From: Arthrobacter sp. Marseille-P9274
GTDB taxonomy: Bacteria > Actinomycetota > Actinomycetes > Actinomycetales > Micrococcaceae
Direction of reading: 5' to 3'
DNA: 64,000 nucleotides
Assembly (NCBI RefSeq): GCF_946892675.1
Contig: NZ_CAMPOV010000001.1
Span: 1,772,033 to 1,836,032 of the forward strand
Under the pieces are notes generated by a model. It was not told the DNA's origin. It saw only the letters and a list, made by a program, of their open reading frames with translations, and did no database searches. Below, in pieces: positions 8,578 through 16,590 of the stretch. The position numbers were made by a program, and so were the translations under genes. The stretch's first letter is position 1; each line of letters begins with the position of its first letter.

Positions 8578-8618
8578 GTCACTGCACTAAGCCCACTGGG
8601 CGGGAAGAGGCACCTTTC

Positions 8619-9554
8619 ATGGCAAGAATTTACGACGACGTCACCCAGATTGTCGGAGGCACGCCACTGGTCAGGCTCAACCGGCTGGCCGAAGGCCTCC
8701 CCGGCAAGGTGGCGGTCAAGCTTGAGTTCTACAACCCCGCCAACAGCGTCAAGGACCGCATCGGCGTAGCCATCGTCGACGCCGCGGAAAAGGCCGGAGC
8801 CCTGCACCCCGGCGGCACGATTGTGGAAGGCACGTCCGGCAACACCGGCATCGCGCTGGCCATGGTTGGAGCCGCCCGCGGCTACAAGGTCATCCTGACC
8901 ATGCCGGAAACCATGTCCACCGAGCGCCGGGTGATGCTTCGCGCCTTCGGTGCGGAAATCGTCCTGACCCCCGGTTCCGAGGGCATGCGCGGCGCGTTGG
9001 AAAAGGCCAAGGAGATCGTCGCGAGCACGGAAAACTCCATCTGGGCGCAGCAGTTCGCGAACCAGGCGAACGTCGCCATCCACCGCAGCACCACGGGCGA
9101 GGAGATCTGGGCCGATACCGAGGGCGCGATCGATATCTTCGTGGCGGGTATCGGCACCGGCGGCACCATCACCGGCGCCGGCGGACTGCTGAAGGAGCGC
9201 AAGCCGGGCCTTAAGGTCGTCGCCGTGGAACCGCAGGACTCCGCGATCCTGACCGGTGGAACCCCGGGCCCGCACAAGATCCAGGGCCTCGGCGCCAACT
9301 TCGTTCCCGAAATCCTGGACACCGAGGTGTACGACGAGGTGCTGGACGCCCCCACCGACGCGTCGGTCCGCACGGCCCGCGAACTCGGCATCAAGGAGGG
9401 CATCCTCGGCGGCATCTCGGCCGGCGCCGCCGTTTGGGCCGCCCTGGAGGTCGCGAAGCGCGAAGAGAACGCGGGTAAGCTGATTGTGGCCGTGGTCCCG
9501 GACTTCGGAGAGCGCTATATCTCCACGATCCTGTACGACGACATCCGCGGCTGA
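8619..9554 (+). CDS. cysK: O-acetylserine sulfhydrylase (cysteine synthase A)
   Basis: The 311-aa PLP enzyme makes cysteine from O-acetylserine and sulfide. The PLP lysine is Lys45 in NSVKDR, the substrate-binding loop GTSGNTG is at residues 71-77, and the phosphate-binding glycine loop GIGTGGT is at 178-184. Length is normal for CysK. It is followed 48 bp later by cysE, so both steps from serine to cysteine are encoded together and probably form the cysteine synthase complex. A GGGAAGAGG stretch serves as ribosome site before the ATG. Confidence 0.97.
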   Translation: MARIYDDVTQIVGGTPLVRLNRLAEGLPGKVAVKLEFYNPANSVKDRIGVAIVDAAEKAGALHPGGTIVEGTSGNTGIALAMVGAARGYKVILTMPETMSTERRVMLRAFGAEIVLTPGSEGMRGALEKAKEIVASTENSIWAQQFANQANVAIHRSTTGEEIWADTEGAIDIFVAGIGTGGTITGAGGLLKERKPGLKVVAVEPQDSAILTGGTPGPHKIQGLGANFVPEILDTEVYDEVLDAPTDASVRTARELGIKEGILGGISAGAAVWAALEVAKREENAGKLIVAVVPDFGERYISTILYDDIRG

Positions 9555-9602
9555 TTATCCGTAACGGCAACGGCGGCGGTCACCGCTGAAGAGGAAGTGG
9601 CA

Positions 9603-10190
9603 ATGGGATTCACAGCGCGCCTGCGGGAAGACCTTGAGGCTGCGAGGTCGCACGACCCGGCGGCCCGCGGCCAGATCGAGAACGTCCTGGCCTATTCCGG
9701 TCTGCACGCGATCTGGATCCACCGGCTCACCCACCGAATGTGGGCTAACCAGAACCTGCGGTTCCCCGCCCGCCTGCTGTCGCAGTTCGGCCGGTTCCTC
9801 ACCGGCATTGAAATTCACCCCGGCGCCGTGATCGGGCGGCGGTTCTTCATCGACCACGGCATGGGCGTCGTGATCGGCGAAACGGCCGAAATCGGCGAGG
9901 ACGTCATGATCTACCACGGCGTGACCCTCGGCGGCCGCTCCTTGGCCAAGGTGAAGCGGCACCCGACCATCGGCGACCGCGTGGTTATCGGCGCCGGCGC
10001 CAAGGTCCTCGGACCGGTGGTCATCGGGGCCGACAGCGCCATCGGCGCCAACGCCGTCGTGGTCAAGGACGCACCGGCCGAGTCGATCATCACCGGCATC
10101 CCGGCAACGTTCCGGCATCGCGACCCGCAGAAGGAAACGAAGCCGGCCGTGGACCCGGCCGAGTACATCGACCCCGCGATGTGGATCTGA
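9603..10190 (+). CDS. cysE: Serine O-acetyltransferase
   Basis: The 195-aa protein makes O-acetylserine for CysK. It is the short form lacking the long N-terminal helical domain of the E. coli enzyme. The left-handed beta-helix is seen from about residue 75 ([49 protein letters not shown]), with the catalytic His in IDHG and YHGVTLGG. The C-terminus ends in Ile (AMWI), as needed for docking into CysK. The ATG at 9603 is preferred over the GTG at 9597 because GAGGAA (9591-9596) is correctly spaced only for it. The gene ends 10 bp before a terminator stem now split by an insertion sequence. Confidence 0.95.
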   Translation: MGFTARLREDLEAARSHDPAARGQIENVLAYSGLHAIWIHRLTHRMWANQNLRFPARLLSQFGRFLTGIEIHPGAVIGRRFFIDHGMGVVIGETAEIGEDVMIYHGVTLGGRSLAKVKRHPTIGDRVVIGAGAKVLGPVVIGADSAIGANAVVVKDAPAESIITGIPATFRHRDPQKETKPAVDPAEYIDPAMWI

Positions 10191-10200
10191 CCACTGCAGC

Positions 10201-10228
10201 ATGAGGCCCCGGGCCGCTCTAAACTGAG
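10201..10228. terminator. Left half of terminator split by IS copy 1, with target duplication
   Basis: ATGAGGCCCCGGGCCGCTC (10201-10219) is the exact reverse complement of 11668-11686 on the far side of the IS. TAAACT (10220-10225) was the loop. GAG (10226-10228) is the target duplication repeated at 11668-11670. Without the IS, the site is a perfect 19-bp stem with a 6-nt loop between the convergent genes cysE and gnd. Confidence 0.93.
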
Positions 10229-10230
10229 TG

Positions 10231-10285
10231 AACTGCTCCCCAGAAGTTGGACTGAGAAATTCAGTTCCACTTCCGGGGAGCAGTT
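10231..10285 (+). promoter_or_regulatory. IS left-end stem-loop covering the orfA ribosome site
   Basis: AACTGCTCCCC (10231-10241) pairs with GGGGAGCAGTT (10275-10285), and inside it ACTGA pairs with TCAGT around GAAAT. T residues continue to 10288, directly before the orfA ATG. The 3' arm contains GGGGAG, the only ribosome-site candidate, 8 nt from the ATG. The structure could end incoming transcription and hide the ribosome site in any read-through RNA. Confidence 0.75.
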
Positions 10286-10288
10286 TTT

Positions 10289-10777
10289 ATGGATGCACGT
10301 AGTTCGTTGTCGGAGAACCAGCGGGAGGCCGCTGTAGCGTGGTTTGAGAAGGGTGTCGCCGACAGTGCGGCGGCGAGACTACTGGGTGTGTCTCGTTGGC
10401 CAGTCAAGCTTCTCTATCGGCGATGGAAAATCCACGGTCGAGGAGCGCTCATGGCCAAACCGACACGGCAGTCGTACCCGTTCGAGTTCAAGATCGCATT
10501 GGTCAAACGATTCCTTGCTGGTGAGACCGCTCAGGACCTCGCCGCGGAGACGGGCTTGTCCTCGGCTCGCCTGCTCGATCACTGGGTACGGAAGTATCGC
10601 CGGGAGGGTGCCGACGCTTTGCGCCCGAAGCCTAAGGGCAGACCACGGAGACCCGACGCTCCACCGCCTGCGGAGCCATCTGAGCTGGAACGATTGCGCC
10701 GGGAGAACGAACGGCTGCGGGCAGAAGTAGCCTACCTGGGAAAATTACGGGCCTTGAGGGCACCAAAACAACGGTGA
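10289..10777 (+). CDS. IS3-family transposase OrfA, copy 1
   Basis: The 162-aa protein has two helix-turn-helix units (ADSAAARLLGVSRWPVKLLY, residues 24-43, and AQDLAAETGLSSARLLDHWV) and a C-terminal leucine-zipper-like helix (ELERLRRENERLRAEVAYLG). In IS3 elements OrfA binds the terminal repeats and regulates transposition. Its stop TGA overlaps the GTG of orfB (GTGA at 10774-10777). orfB is in the -1 frame, so an OrfAB fusion by frameshift is expected for the family, though no canonical A6G slip site is seen. It is only about 80 percent identical to the OrfA of copy 2, with nearly all changes in the first 125 residues. Confidence 0.93.
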   Translation: MDARSSLSENQREAAVAWFEKGVADSAAARLLGVSRWPVKLLYRRWKIHGRGALMAKPTRQSYPFEFKIALVKRFLAGETAQDLAAETGLSSARLLDHWVRKYRREGADALRPKPKGRPRRPDAPPPAEPSELERLRRENERLRAEVAYLGKLRALRAPKQR

Positions 10778-11628
10778 AGGTTCAGGCCATCATCGCCCTC
10801 AAGGCCGACTTTTCACTCCCGGTTCTGCTGCAGGTCGCCGGCCTTGCAAGATCGACGTTCTTCTACCACCAGGCCCGACTCAGGGCTCCCGACCCGAAGG
10901 AAGCCATCAAGACCGCCGCCACGAAGATCTTCACCAACAACCACGGCAGATACGGGCACCGCCGCATCCACACTGAACTGACCAAGCAAGGCTGGACGAT
11001 CGCGAAGAAAACCGTACTGAAGCTCATGCGCTCCCTGCAGCTCGTCTGCAAGGTCCGGCAAAAGAAACGCTACAACTCCTACCAAGGCGAACAGGGCAAA
11101 ACTGCCCCCAACCTGCTGAACCGGGACTTCGACGCTGATGCCCCGAACCAGAAGTGGGTAACGGATGTGACCGAGTTCAGAGTCGACGGCCGAAAGCTCT
11201 ACCTTTCACCCGTCATGGACCTCTTCGACCGGCAGATCGTCTCCTACACCGTCGGCCTGTCCCCGAACCTGGCGCTCACCAACACCTCACTGCGTATTGC
11301 GCTGAGAACGCTCGAGCATGAGCAGAAACCGATCGTGCACTCAGACCAGGGATTCCAATACCAGCACGCCTCATGGCGGAGACTCTTACAGCACGCCAAC
11401 GCCATCCAATCGATGTCCCGCAAGGGCAACTGCTACGACAACGCAGTGATGGAAAACTTCTTCGGACACCTCAAGGAAGAACTCTTCCACCACGTCCGAT
11501 TCCTCAGCACCAGCGCACTGGAATCAGCACTCCACGACTACATCCGCTGGTACAACACCGAAAGGATCTCCACAAAGCTTGAGGGCCTGAGTCCGGTGCA
11601 ATACCGTGCTCAGGCCCTCGCGGCTTAG
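10774..11628 (+). CDS. IS3-family transposase OrfB (DDE integrase), copy 1
   Basis: The 284-aa protein holds the retroviral-type integrase core. It has an HTH_21-like region (HGRYGHRRIHTELTKQGWTI), then the catalytic triad Asp131 (WVTDVTEF), Asp191 (HSDQGFQYQ) and Glu227 (MENFFGHLKEE), with 35 residues between the last two as in IS3 elements (DD35E). It ends with the usual WYNTERISTKLEGLSPVQYR. It starts at a GTG overlapping the orfA stop and is probably made by coupling or as an OrfAB fusion. An 11-bp inverted repeat (11581-11591 with 11609-11619) lies inside the gene's last codons and could stop transcripts entering from the right. Confidence 0.95.
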   Translation: MKVQAIIALKADFSLPVLLQVAGLARSTFFYHQARLRAPDPKEAIKTAATKIFTNNHGRYGHRRIHTELTKQGWTIAKKTVLKLMRSLQLVCKVRQKKRYNSYQGEQGKTAPNLLNRDFDADAPNQKWVTDVTEFRVDGRKLYLSPVMDLFDRQIVSYTVGLSPNLALTNTSLRIALRTLEHEQKPIVHSDQGFQYQHASWRRLLQHANAIQSMSRKGNCYDNAVMENFFGHLKEELFHHVRFLSTSALESALHDYIRWYNTERISTKLEGLSPVQYRAQALAA

Positions 11629-11667
11629 GCTCTTATTTATCCGGTCCAGCTTCTGGGGACCAGTTCA

Positions 11668-11686
11668 GAGCGGCCCGGGGCCTCAT
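11668..11686. terminator. Right half of terminator split by IS copy 1
   Basis: GAGCGGCCCGGGGCCTCAT is the perfect complement of 10201-10219. Its first three bases are the target duplication. In the unoccupied chromosome this arm would close the hairpin shared by cysE and gnd, 19 bp from the gnd stop. Confidence 0.93.
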
Positions 11687-11705
11687 TGTTCCGGAATCCC
11701 GTGTC

Positions 11706-13142
11706 CTAGTGCGTGTCGACCGCTGATACTTCGGACTTGTCCCCGCTCCAGAGCGTGTGGAAGGTGCCCCCGGTATCGATCCGGCGGTAGGTGTGCGCCC
11801 CGAACAGGTCGCGCAGGCCCTGCGTCAGCGCGGCCGGCAGCCGCTTGCGGCGCAGGCCGTCGTAGTACGCCAGCGAACTGGAGAAGACCGGCACCGGAAT
11901 CCCCAGCTGTACCGCCGTGGCGACGACGCGCCGCCAGGCCGGAACGGCGTCGGCGATTGCGGCGGCGAAGGCCGGGTCGAACAGCAGGTTCGCGGGCTTG
12001 TCCTCGTCCGCGTACGCCTTCATGATGTCGTCCAGCAGCTCAGCGCGGATAATGCAGCCGGCCCGCCACAGGGAGGCGATCTCATCCAGCTTCAGGTCCC
12101 AGCCGTACTCGGTGGCGGCGGCGGTGAGCATGTCGATTCCCTGCGCATAGCTGACCAGCTTGGAGGCGAACAAGGCCTGCCGGACGTCGTCGACGAAGCC
12201 CTCCGGCACCTGGACCCGGTCCTCGTGGCCGACGAGGATGTCCTGCGCCAGTTCCCGCTGGTCGCGCTGCGAGGACAGCCCGCGGGCAAACACGGACTCG
12301 GCGATCCCGGACACCGGGGACCCCAGTTCCAGGGCGGACACTACGGTCCAGCGCCCGGTACCCTTCTGGCCCGCGGAGTCGACAACGACGTCGATAAACG
12401 GTTTCCCGGTCTTCGCATCCTGGTGGGCCAGGACCTCGGCGGTGATTTCGATCAGGAACGAGGATAGCGGTCCCTTGTTCCACTCGGTGAAGACCTCAGC
12501 CTGCTGGACCGGCTCCAGTCCGGCAGCCGAGCGCAGCAGGTCCGAGGCCTCGCCGATGACCTGCATGTCCGCATACTCAATGCCGTTGTGCACCATCTTG
12601 ACGAAGTGCCCTGCACCGTCGGTACCCACCCACCGGCAGCAGGGATCGCCGTCGTACTTCGCGGCAATCTTCTCCAGCATCGGTCCGAGGGAATCGTAGG
12701 ACTCGCGCGAGCCGCCCGGCATGATGGACGGCCCCAGCAGGGCGCCCTCCTCGCCCCCGGAGACGCCGATGCCGACGAAGTGCAGGCCCTTCTCCGCAAG
12801 GGCCGCCTCGCGCCGCCGGGTGTCCTCGTAATGGGAGTTGCCGGCGTCGATGACGATGTCGCCCTCGTCCAGCAGCGGGACCAACTGGTCGATCACCGAA
12901 TCCACCGGCCCTCCGGCCTTGACCATGATCAGCACGCGGCGGGGCTTTTCGAGGGCCTCGACCAGTTCGGCGAGGGTCTCCGTGCGGATGAAGTCGCCCT
13001 CATCGCCGTGGTTCTCCAGCAGTGCGTCCGTCTTGGCTGCCGAGCGGTTGTGCAGCGCCACGGTGTAGCCGTTGCGGGCGAAGTTGCGGGCAAGGTTGGC
13101 GCCCATGACGGCCAGGCCGGTCACGCCGATGTGTGCACTCAT
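11706..13142 (-). CDS. gnd: 6-phosphogluconate dehydrogenase, decarboxylating
   Basis: The 478-aa enzyme converts 6-phosphogluconate to ribulose-5-phosphate and CO2 in the pentose phosphate pathway. The Rossmann motif GLAVMGANLARN is near residue 8. ALHNRSAAKTD carries the Asn-Arg typical of NADP-using forms. GVSGGEEGA and HNGIEYADMQ hold active-site residues (the His-Asn and Lys in HFVKMVHNGIEY), and the C-terminal substrate loop HTYRRIDTGG is intact. The ATG at 13142 follows GGAGAC, and an upstream ATG at 13247 would add a non-conserved stretch. It converges on cysE through the terminator now interrupted by the IS. A zwf gene is also in this window. Confidence 0.96.
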   Translation of the reverse strand: MSAHIGVTGLAVMGANLARNFARNGYTVALHNRSAAKTDALLENHGDEGDFIRTETLAELVEALEKPRRVLIMVKAGGPVDSVIDQLVPLLDEGDIVIDAGNSHYEDTRRREAALAEKGLHFVGIGVSGGEEGALLGPSIMPGGSRESYDSLGPMLEKIAAKYDGDPCCRWVGTDGAGHFVKMVHNGIEYADMQVIGEASDLLRSAAGLEPVQQAEVFTEWNKGPLSSFLIEITAEVLAHQDAKTGKPFIDVVVDSAGQKGTGRWTVVSALELGSPVSGIAESVFARGLSSQRDQRELAQDILVGHEDRVQVPEGFVDDVRQALFASKLVSYAQGIDMLTAAATEYGWDLKLDEIASLWRAGCIIRAELLDDIMKAYADEDKPANLLFDPAFAAAIADAVPAWRRVVATAVQLGIPVPVFSSSLAYYDGLRRKRLPAALTQGLRDLFGAHTYRRIDTGGTFHTLWSGDKSEVSAVDTH

Positions 13143-13288
13143 TAAGTCTCCATTGCTGCTCTGCGGTCCGGCAGCGGTTGTGCCGGACAGTGGGATTCCT
13201 GCGTCCAGCCTAATGGGAGCCCCGGCACGAGGGAAAAGCGGTTGCACTATTTTGTCCGCGTTTGTCCGCGCGGACGGCGGCGGCCTTG

Positions 13289-14191
13289 CTAGAGGTCGTG
13301 GACGATCGCGGCTACGTCCTCCACGAGGGAGACGCCGTCGTCCATTTCGGCGCTGCCGGCCGAGAGCACGGCGATGCTGTATTCAGCGTTGCCCTCGCTG
13401 ACATGGCCAATGCTGTTGACGTTCCACAGACCGTCCTCGTCCTGCAGCCATCCGTTCTTGACAGCGACGGCGGCGTCGCGTGTTCCCGCGGGAACGCCCC
13501 AGTACTGCGATCCCTCCACGGAGTTCATGAGCTCGACCAGATAGCCGCGCTGGTCTTCGTCGAGCCAGTCCGTGCCTTTGGTGACCGCCTCGACGACCTT
13601 GAGCTGGTCTTCGGCCGTGGTCAGCGAGCCGCCCCAGCCGGGGCCGGATTCGGTACTGGACATCCCGAGCAGCTGGTAGGTCTCGTCCAGTCCGACGTTT
13701 CCGCCGATCCTCGCGTACAGCTCGTTCGTTGCGTCGTTGTCGCTCTTCGTGATCATCTGCCTCGAGAGCTCGATTTCCTCGGCCGAGAGCCCCCTGCCCT
13801 CTTCGGTGGCCTGGCGGATCAGCGACAGGACGATGGAGACCTTCACCACGCTGGCCTCCATGTAGCGCCGCTCGGACTCGTAGGTCCAGGTCTGGCCGGT
13901 GGCATCATCACGGACTGCCACAGAGAACGTCTGGCCGGCCCCCGCCGCCTGCTCAGCCATGGCCGCGCGGAACTTCTCCTCCCGGGTGCCGGAGCCATCG
14001 GCAGCCTGCGGCTCGGCGGCCGGAGGCTCGGTCGCCACTTGATCCGCCACGACGTCCTGGGCAGCGTGGGCGGTCGACGCGAGGATGGAACGGCCATCGT
14101 GACCAGCCAATCCCACGGAGGACGCCGTGAGCGTGGCGGCCGTCGCGGCGGCCAGGGTTCCGGCTATGGGCGGGGCAATGCGTTTGGGCAT
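13289..14191 (-). CDS. Exported class A beta-lactamase-like serine hydrolase
   Basis: The 300-aa protein has a signal-like start (MPKRI, then an Ala-rich hydrophobic run) with possible cleavage after AHA (residue 43), a Pro/Ala-rich linker to about residue 68, and a penicilloyl-serine hydrolase domain. Motifs in order are SVVK (114-117, nucleophile Ser114), SDN (150-152) and KNG (245-247, in place of KTG). The omega-loop Glu166 of true class A beta-lactamases is not evident. It is therefore more likely a peptidoglycan-related or uncharacterised hydrolase than a resistance enzyme. It is monocistronic between gnd and tRNA-Val. Confidence 0.8.
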   Translation of the reverse strand: MPKRIAPPIAGTLAAATAATLTASSVGLAGHDGRSILASTAHAAQDVVADQVATEPPAAEPQAADGSGTREEKFRAAMAEQAAGAGQTFSVAVRDDATGQTWTYESERRYMEASVVKVSIVLSLIRQATEEGRGLSAEEIELSRQMITKSDNDATNELYARIGGNVGLDETYQLLGMSSTESGPGWGGSLTTAEDQLKVVEAVTKGTDWLDEDQRGYLVELMNSVEGSQYWGVPAGTRDAAVAVKNGWLQDEDGLWNVNSIGHVSEGNAEYSIAVLSAGSAEMDDGVSLVEDVAAIVHDL

Positions 14192-14352
14192 ATCAACCTA
14201 GGGTCGGAAATTTTCCTCTACCTTGGTATCAAGCCGGGGCGTGCCTTGGCCAACCGGGAGGACGGTGTGTCGCCGGGACGGGCCGCCGTGACACACTAAA
14301 CGGGCGCCGCGCTTAAACGCGAACAGGACCCCGTCTCCGAGGTCCTGGCGGG

Positions 14353-14425
14353 TGGGTCCTACCGGGATCGAACCGATGACATCCACGGTGTAAACGTGGC
14401 GCTCTACCAGCTGAGCTAAAGACCC
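14353..14425 (-). tRNA. tRNA-Val (anticodon TAC)
   Basis: On the minus strand GGGTCTTTAGCTCAGCTGG starts the gene. The anticodon arm CCACG-TTTACAC-CGTGG holds TAC. The T arm CGGTTCGATCCCG and acceptor AGGACCC with discriminator A complete the cloverleaf. CCA is not encoded (CCC follows). Confidence 0.96.
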
Positions 14426-14486
14426 GTTGCGATGTCTTGTACAGTGCCGCAATGCGTTATCCGCCGCAACATCACAAGGAAATACC

Positions 14487-15365
14487 TTACCTGATAACCG
14501 GACCCGCTTGCCAATCGGACGCGCCCGAAGCAGGTTCAGCGGGCTCCGGAAGTTCGGCGGACAACGCCTGCAGCGATTCCGAGGTTCCGGCCTCGACCTT
14601 GACCGTGGCCAAGTCGTCTCCGCGAGTCCGGCCGCGGTTGATGATCACGACCGGCTTGTTCTGTTTGGCCGCGTGCCGCACGAAGCGCAGGCCGCTCATC
14701 ACGGTCAGCGACGACCCGGCCACCAGCAGCGCCGCCGCCGCGTCCACCAGTGCGTAGGCGGCCGCTACACGGTCCTTGGGAACGTTCTCGCCGAAGTACA
14801 CGAAGTCGGGTTTGAGCATCCCCCCGCAGATTTCGCAGGCGGCAACCACAAAACCCTCGGTATCGGAGACGTCCGCATCGGCGTCGGGAGCGACGTCCCC
14901 GGCATCGGACCGACCGGCCATCCAGCCCGCGTTCAGTTCCTCGAGCCGGAGCGCCAGGGCGGCGCGATCCACCGTTGTCCGGCAGTTGAGGCAGATTACC
15001 CGGTCGAAACGCCCGTGCAGGTCGATGACCTTTCGGCTGCCTGCGGCCTGGTGCAGCCGGTCAACGTTCTGGGTGATCAAGCCGGTCAGCACGCCCCGCT
15101 GCTCCAGCTCCGCGAGGGCGAAATGCCCGCTATTGGGCTCCGCCCGCCGCATGTGCCGCCAGCCGGCATGATTCCGCGCCCAGTACCTCCGGCGCAACGC
15201 CTCATCGGAGACGAACTGCTGGTAGGTCATGGGATTGCGCGGCACCGACCCCGGTCCGCGGTAGTCCGGGATGCCGGAGTCCGTGCTGAGCCCTGCCCCG
15301 GTCAGGACGGCCAGGTGCCGCCCGGAGAGCAGCTCCAGCACCTCAAGCAATTGGCCGCGGTCCAT
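14487..15365 (-). CDS. Sir2-family NAD-dependent protein deacylase
   Basis: The 292-aa protein contains the complete sirtuin signature: GAGLSTDSGIPDYRG (residues 23-37, NAD binding), TQNVDRLH (98-105), catalytic His117 in DLHG, and a structural zinc site Cys125, Cys128, Cys177 and Cys180. FGENVPK and the GSSLTV loop follow. An acidic insertion (about residues 150-170) between the zinc cysteine pairs is longer than usual. It removes acyl groups from lysines using NAD; its targets are unknown. The gene precedes tRNA-Val and has only 13 bp between it and the ahpE end, so it lies downstream of DUF3052-ahpE only if oriented together, which it is (all minus). Confidence 0.93.
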   Translation of the reverse strand: MDRGQLLEVLELLSGRHLAVLTGAGLSTDSGIPDYRGPGSVPRNPMTYQQFVSDEALRRRYWARNHAGWRHMRRAEPNSGHFALAELEQRGVLTGLITQNVDRLHQAAGSRKVIDLHGRFDRVICLNCRTTVDRAALALRLEELNAGWMAGRSDAGDVAPDADADVSDTEGFVVAACEICGGMLKPDFVYFGENVPKDRVAAAYALVDAAAALLVAGSSLTVMSGLRFVRHAAKQNKPVVIINRGRTRGDDLATVKVEAGTSESLQALSAELPEPAEPASGASDWQAGPVIR

Positions 15366-15378
15366 GGGCCGACCCCGC

Positions 15379-15837
15379 TCAGAGTTCCTTGAGGATGCGG
15401 TGGTATTCCTGAATGTCGCGCGCTTGGGTCCGCGGGTTCACGATGATGTGCCGAAGGATTCCCTCGGCGTCGATGATGAAGGTGCCCCTGGTCGCCATGC
15501 CGGATTCGTCGTCGAACACGTCGTATGTCCTGGCAACGCCGCCGTGCGGCCAGAAGTCGGCCAGCAGGTCGAAGTCGTAGTTTTCCTTCTCCGCGAAGGC
15601 GCGGAGCGCGAACTTGTGGTCGACCGAAATGCCCAGGACGCGGGCATTCTCGCTCTTGAACGACTCGAGATCATCGCGCAGTTCGCACAGTTCACCGGTG
15701 CAGATGCCCGAGAACGCGAACGGGTAGAAGACCAGGACGATCTTTTCGCCGCGCAGTGCCGACAGCCTGACGGGCTCCCCGAACTGGTTGGAAAGCTCGA
15801 AATCCGGTGCAGGCTGGCCAACTGTGAGTTCCGCCAC
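15379..15837 (-). CDS. ahpE: AhpE-type peroxiredoxin
   Basis: The 152-aa protein reduces hydroperoxides. The peroxidatic cysteine is Cys46 in AFSGICTGEL. The block LLADFWPHGGVARTYDVF is very close to M. tuberculosis AhpE (Rv2238c), as is the gene order ahpE / DUF3052 / aceE. Unlike that one-Cys enzyme, this protein has Cys51 five residues later, the position of the resolving Cys in alpha-type BCP. An intramolecular disulfide is therefore likely. The GTG at 15837 is chosen because AAGGGG in the end of the DUF3052 gene is well spaced. It is co-transcribed with DUF3052, 4 bp apart. Confidence 0.9.
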   Translation of the reverse strand: MAELTVGQPAPDFELSNQFGEPVRLSALRGEKIVLVFYPFAFSGICTGELCELRDDLESFKSENARVLGISVDHKFALRAFAEKENYDFDLLADFWPHGGVARTYDVFDDESGMATRGTFIIDAEGILRHIIVNPRTQARDIQEYHRILKEL

Positions 15838-15841
15838 GGCG

Positions 15842-16264
15842 CTACCCCTTGTTCCGCTTGCTGACCAGCCGCGCCGCTGCCCAGTCGTCGGAGACACCCG
15901 CGGAGGACGTGGCATGCAGGCCGGCGGTAGGAGCGGCCTCCTGGATTTCCGAGGGCGGTACATAACCGTCGCGCCCCGACTTAGGCGTGAGGACCCACAC
16001 CTGGCCTCCGGCGTCAAGCGTGGTCTGGGCATCCATCAGCGCGTCGACGAGGTCGCCGTCCCCATCACGCCACCAAATTATGACGGAGTCGACGGCCTCC
16101 TGGTCGTCTTCCGCCAGCAACTCGGAGCCGGTGAGTTCCTCAATGTCGTCGCGGAGATCAAAATCCACGTCGTCGTCGTAGCCGAACTCCTGTATCAGGT
16201 CCCCTTTTTTGAAACCCAATCTGCCCGCCACATTGTCAACCGCGGCGGTCTCGGCCTCGCTCAC
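15842..16264 (-). CDS. DUF3052 family protein
   Basis: This 140-aa acidic protein belongs to an actinobacterial family found next to aceE (M. tuberculosis Rv2239c/Rv2240c region). Recognisable parts are VAGRLGFKKGDLIQEFGYDDDVD, DSVIIWWRDGDGDLVDALMDAQ and VWVLTPKSGRDGYVPPSEIQEAA. There is no signal peptide or membrane segment. The function is unknown; conserved neighbourhood with the pyruvate dehydrogenase E1 gene and a peroxiredoxin suggests a link to central metabolism or stress, which is inference. It starts the ahpE transcript and is divergent from aceE. GAGGAG lies before the ATG. Confidence 0.9.
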   Translation of the reverse strand: MSEAETAAVDNVAGRLGFKKGDLIQEFGYDDDVDFDLRDDIEELTGSELLAEDDQEAVDSVIIWWRDGDGDLVDALMDAQTTLDAGGQVWVLTPKSGRDGYVPPSEIQEAAPTAGLHATSSAGVSDDWAAARLVSKRNKG

Positions 16265-16590
16265 TGTGCTCCTCCTCGTTGCAATTCGCTGCGCCCGGTA
16301 CGGACGCTGTTATGGATATTACAAGCCAACACCCTATTTGTGGTTGCTTCAAGCCGCATGACGGGCAGCAGTCAAAACCGACGGCGGCCCCGCGCCTGCG
16401 TGAAGGCCGTCACGTACTGCATAGTGGTTAGGCAAACGGTTAGAGTTGCACCAGTTGTACCGTCGGCGGAACCGGCCGCAGGAAACAACAGCCGACGCCT
16501 CCGGCGAAGAGGCCGAACCCGCCGTACCATCGGCCGGGACGCTTAATCAGAAAAGGCGCAGACACAATCTGCACATCAGAGAGGTTGGAC
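16265..16590. other. Divergent promoter region between DUF3052 and aceE (326 bp)
   Basis: This gap must hold promoters for both directions. No convincing sigma -35/-10 pair, operator palindrome or RNA structure could be assigned by eye. No open frame with coding character was found. GAGAGG at 16579-16584 is the aceE ribosome site. Confidence 0.5.

Larger units (their letters stand above)
10229..11667 (+). mobile_element. IS3-family insertion sequence, copy 1 (1439 bp)
   Basis: The ends are imperfect inverted repeats: TGAACTGCTCCCCAGAAG on the left and, read inward, TGAACTGGTCCCCAGAAG on the right. A 3-bp duplication GAG flanks the element. It carries two overlapping genes, orfA (helix-turn-helix) and orfB (DDE integrase), in the -1 frame relation typical of IS3. 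Both genes are open, so the copy may be active. It lies in the loop side of a terminator hairpin. A second copy of identical length is at 48846-50284. The element family is clear from OrfB; its subgroup and name cannot be set without a database search. Confidence 0.95.

Noticed and set aside
8507-8618. Riboswitch or T-box upstream of cysK
   Set aside because: Only one long hairpin can be folded. No SAM-riboswitch or T-box core motifs (such as TGGNACCGCG) are seen.
10745-10780. Programmed -1 frameshift site between IS orfA and orfB
   Set aside because: The reading frames fit, but no canonical A6G or other clear slippery heptamer is visible before the orfA stop. Coupling through the GTGA overlap is equally possible.
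13289-14191. Beta-lactamase resistance gene
   Set aside because: SxxK, SDN and KNG are present, but the omega-loop Glu166 is not evident, so a resistance function is not supported.
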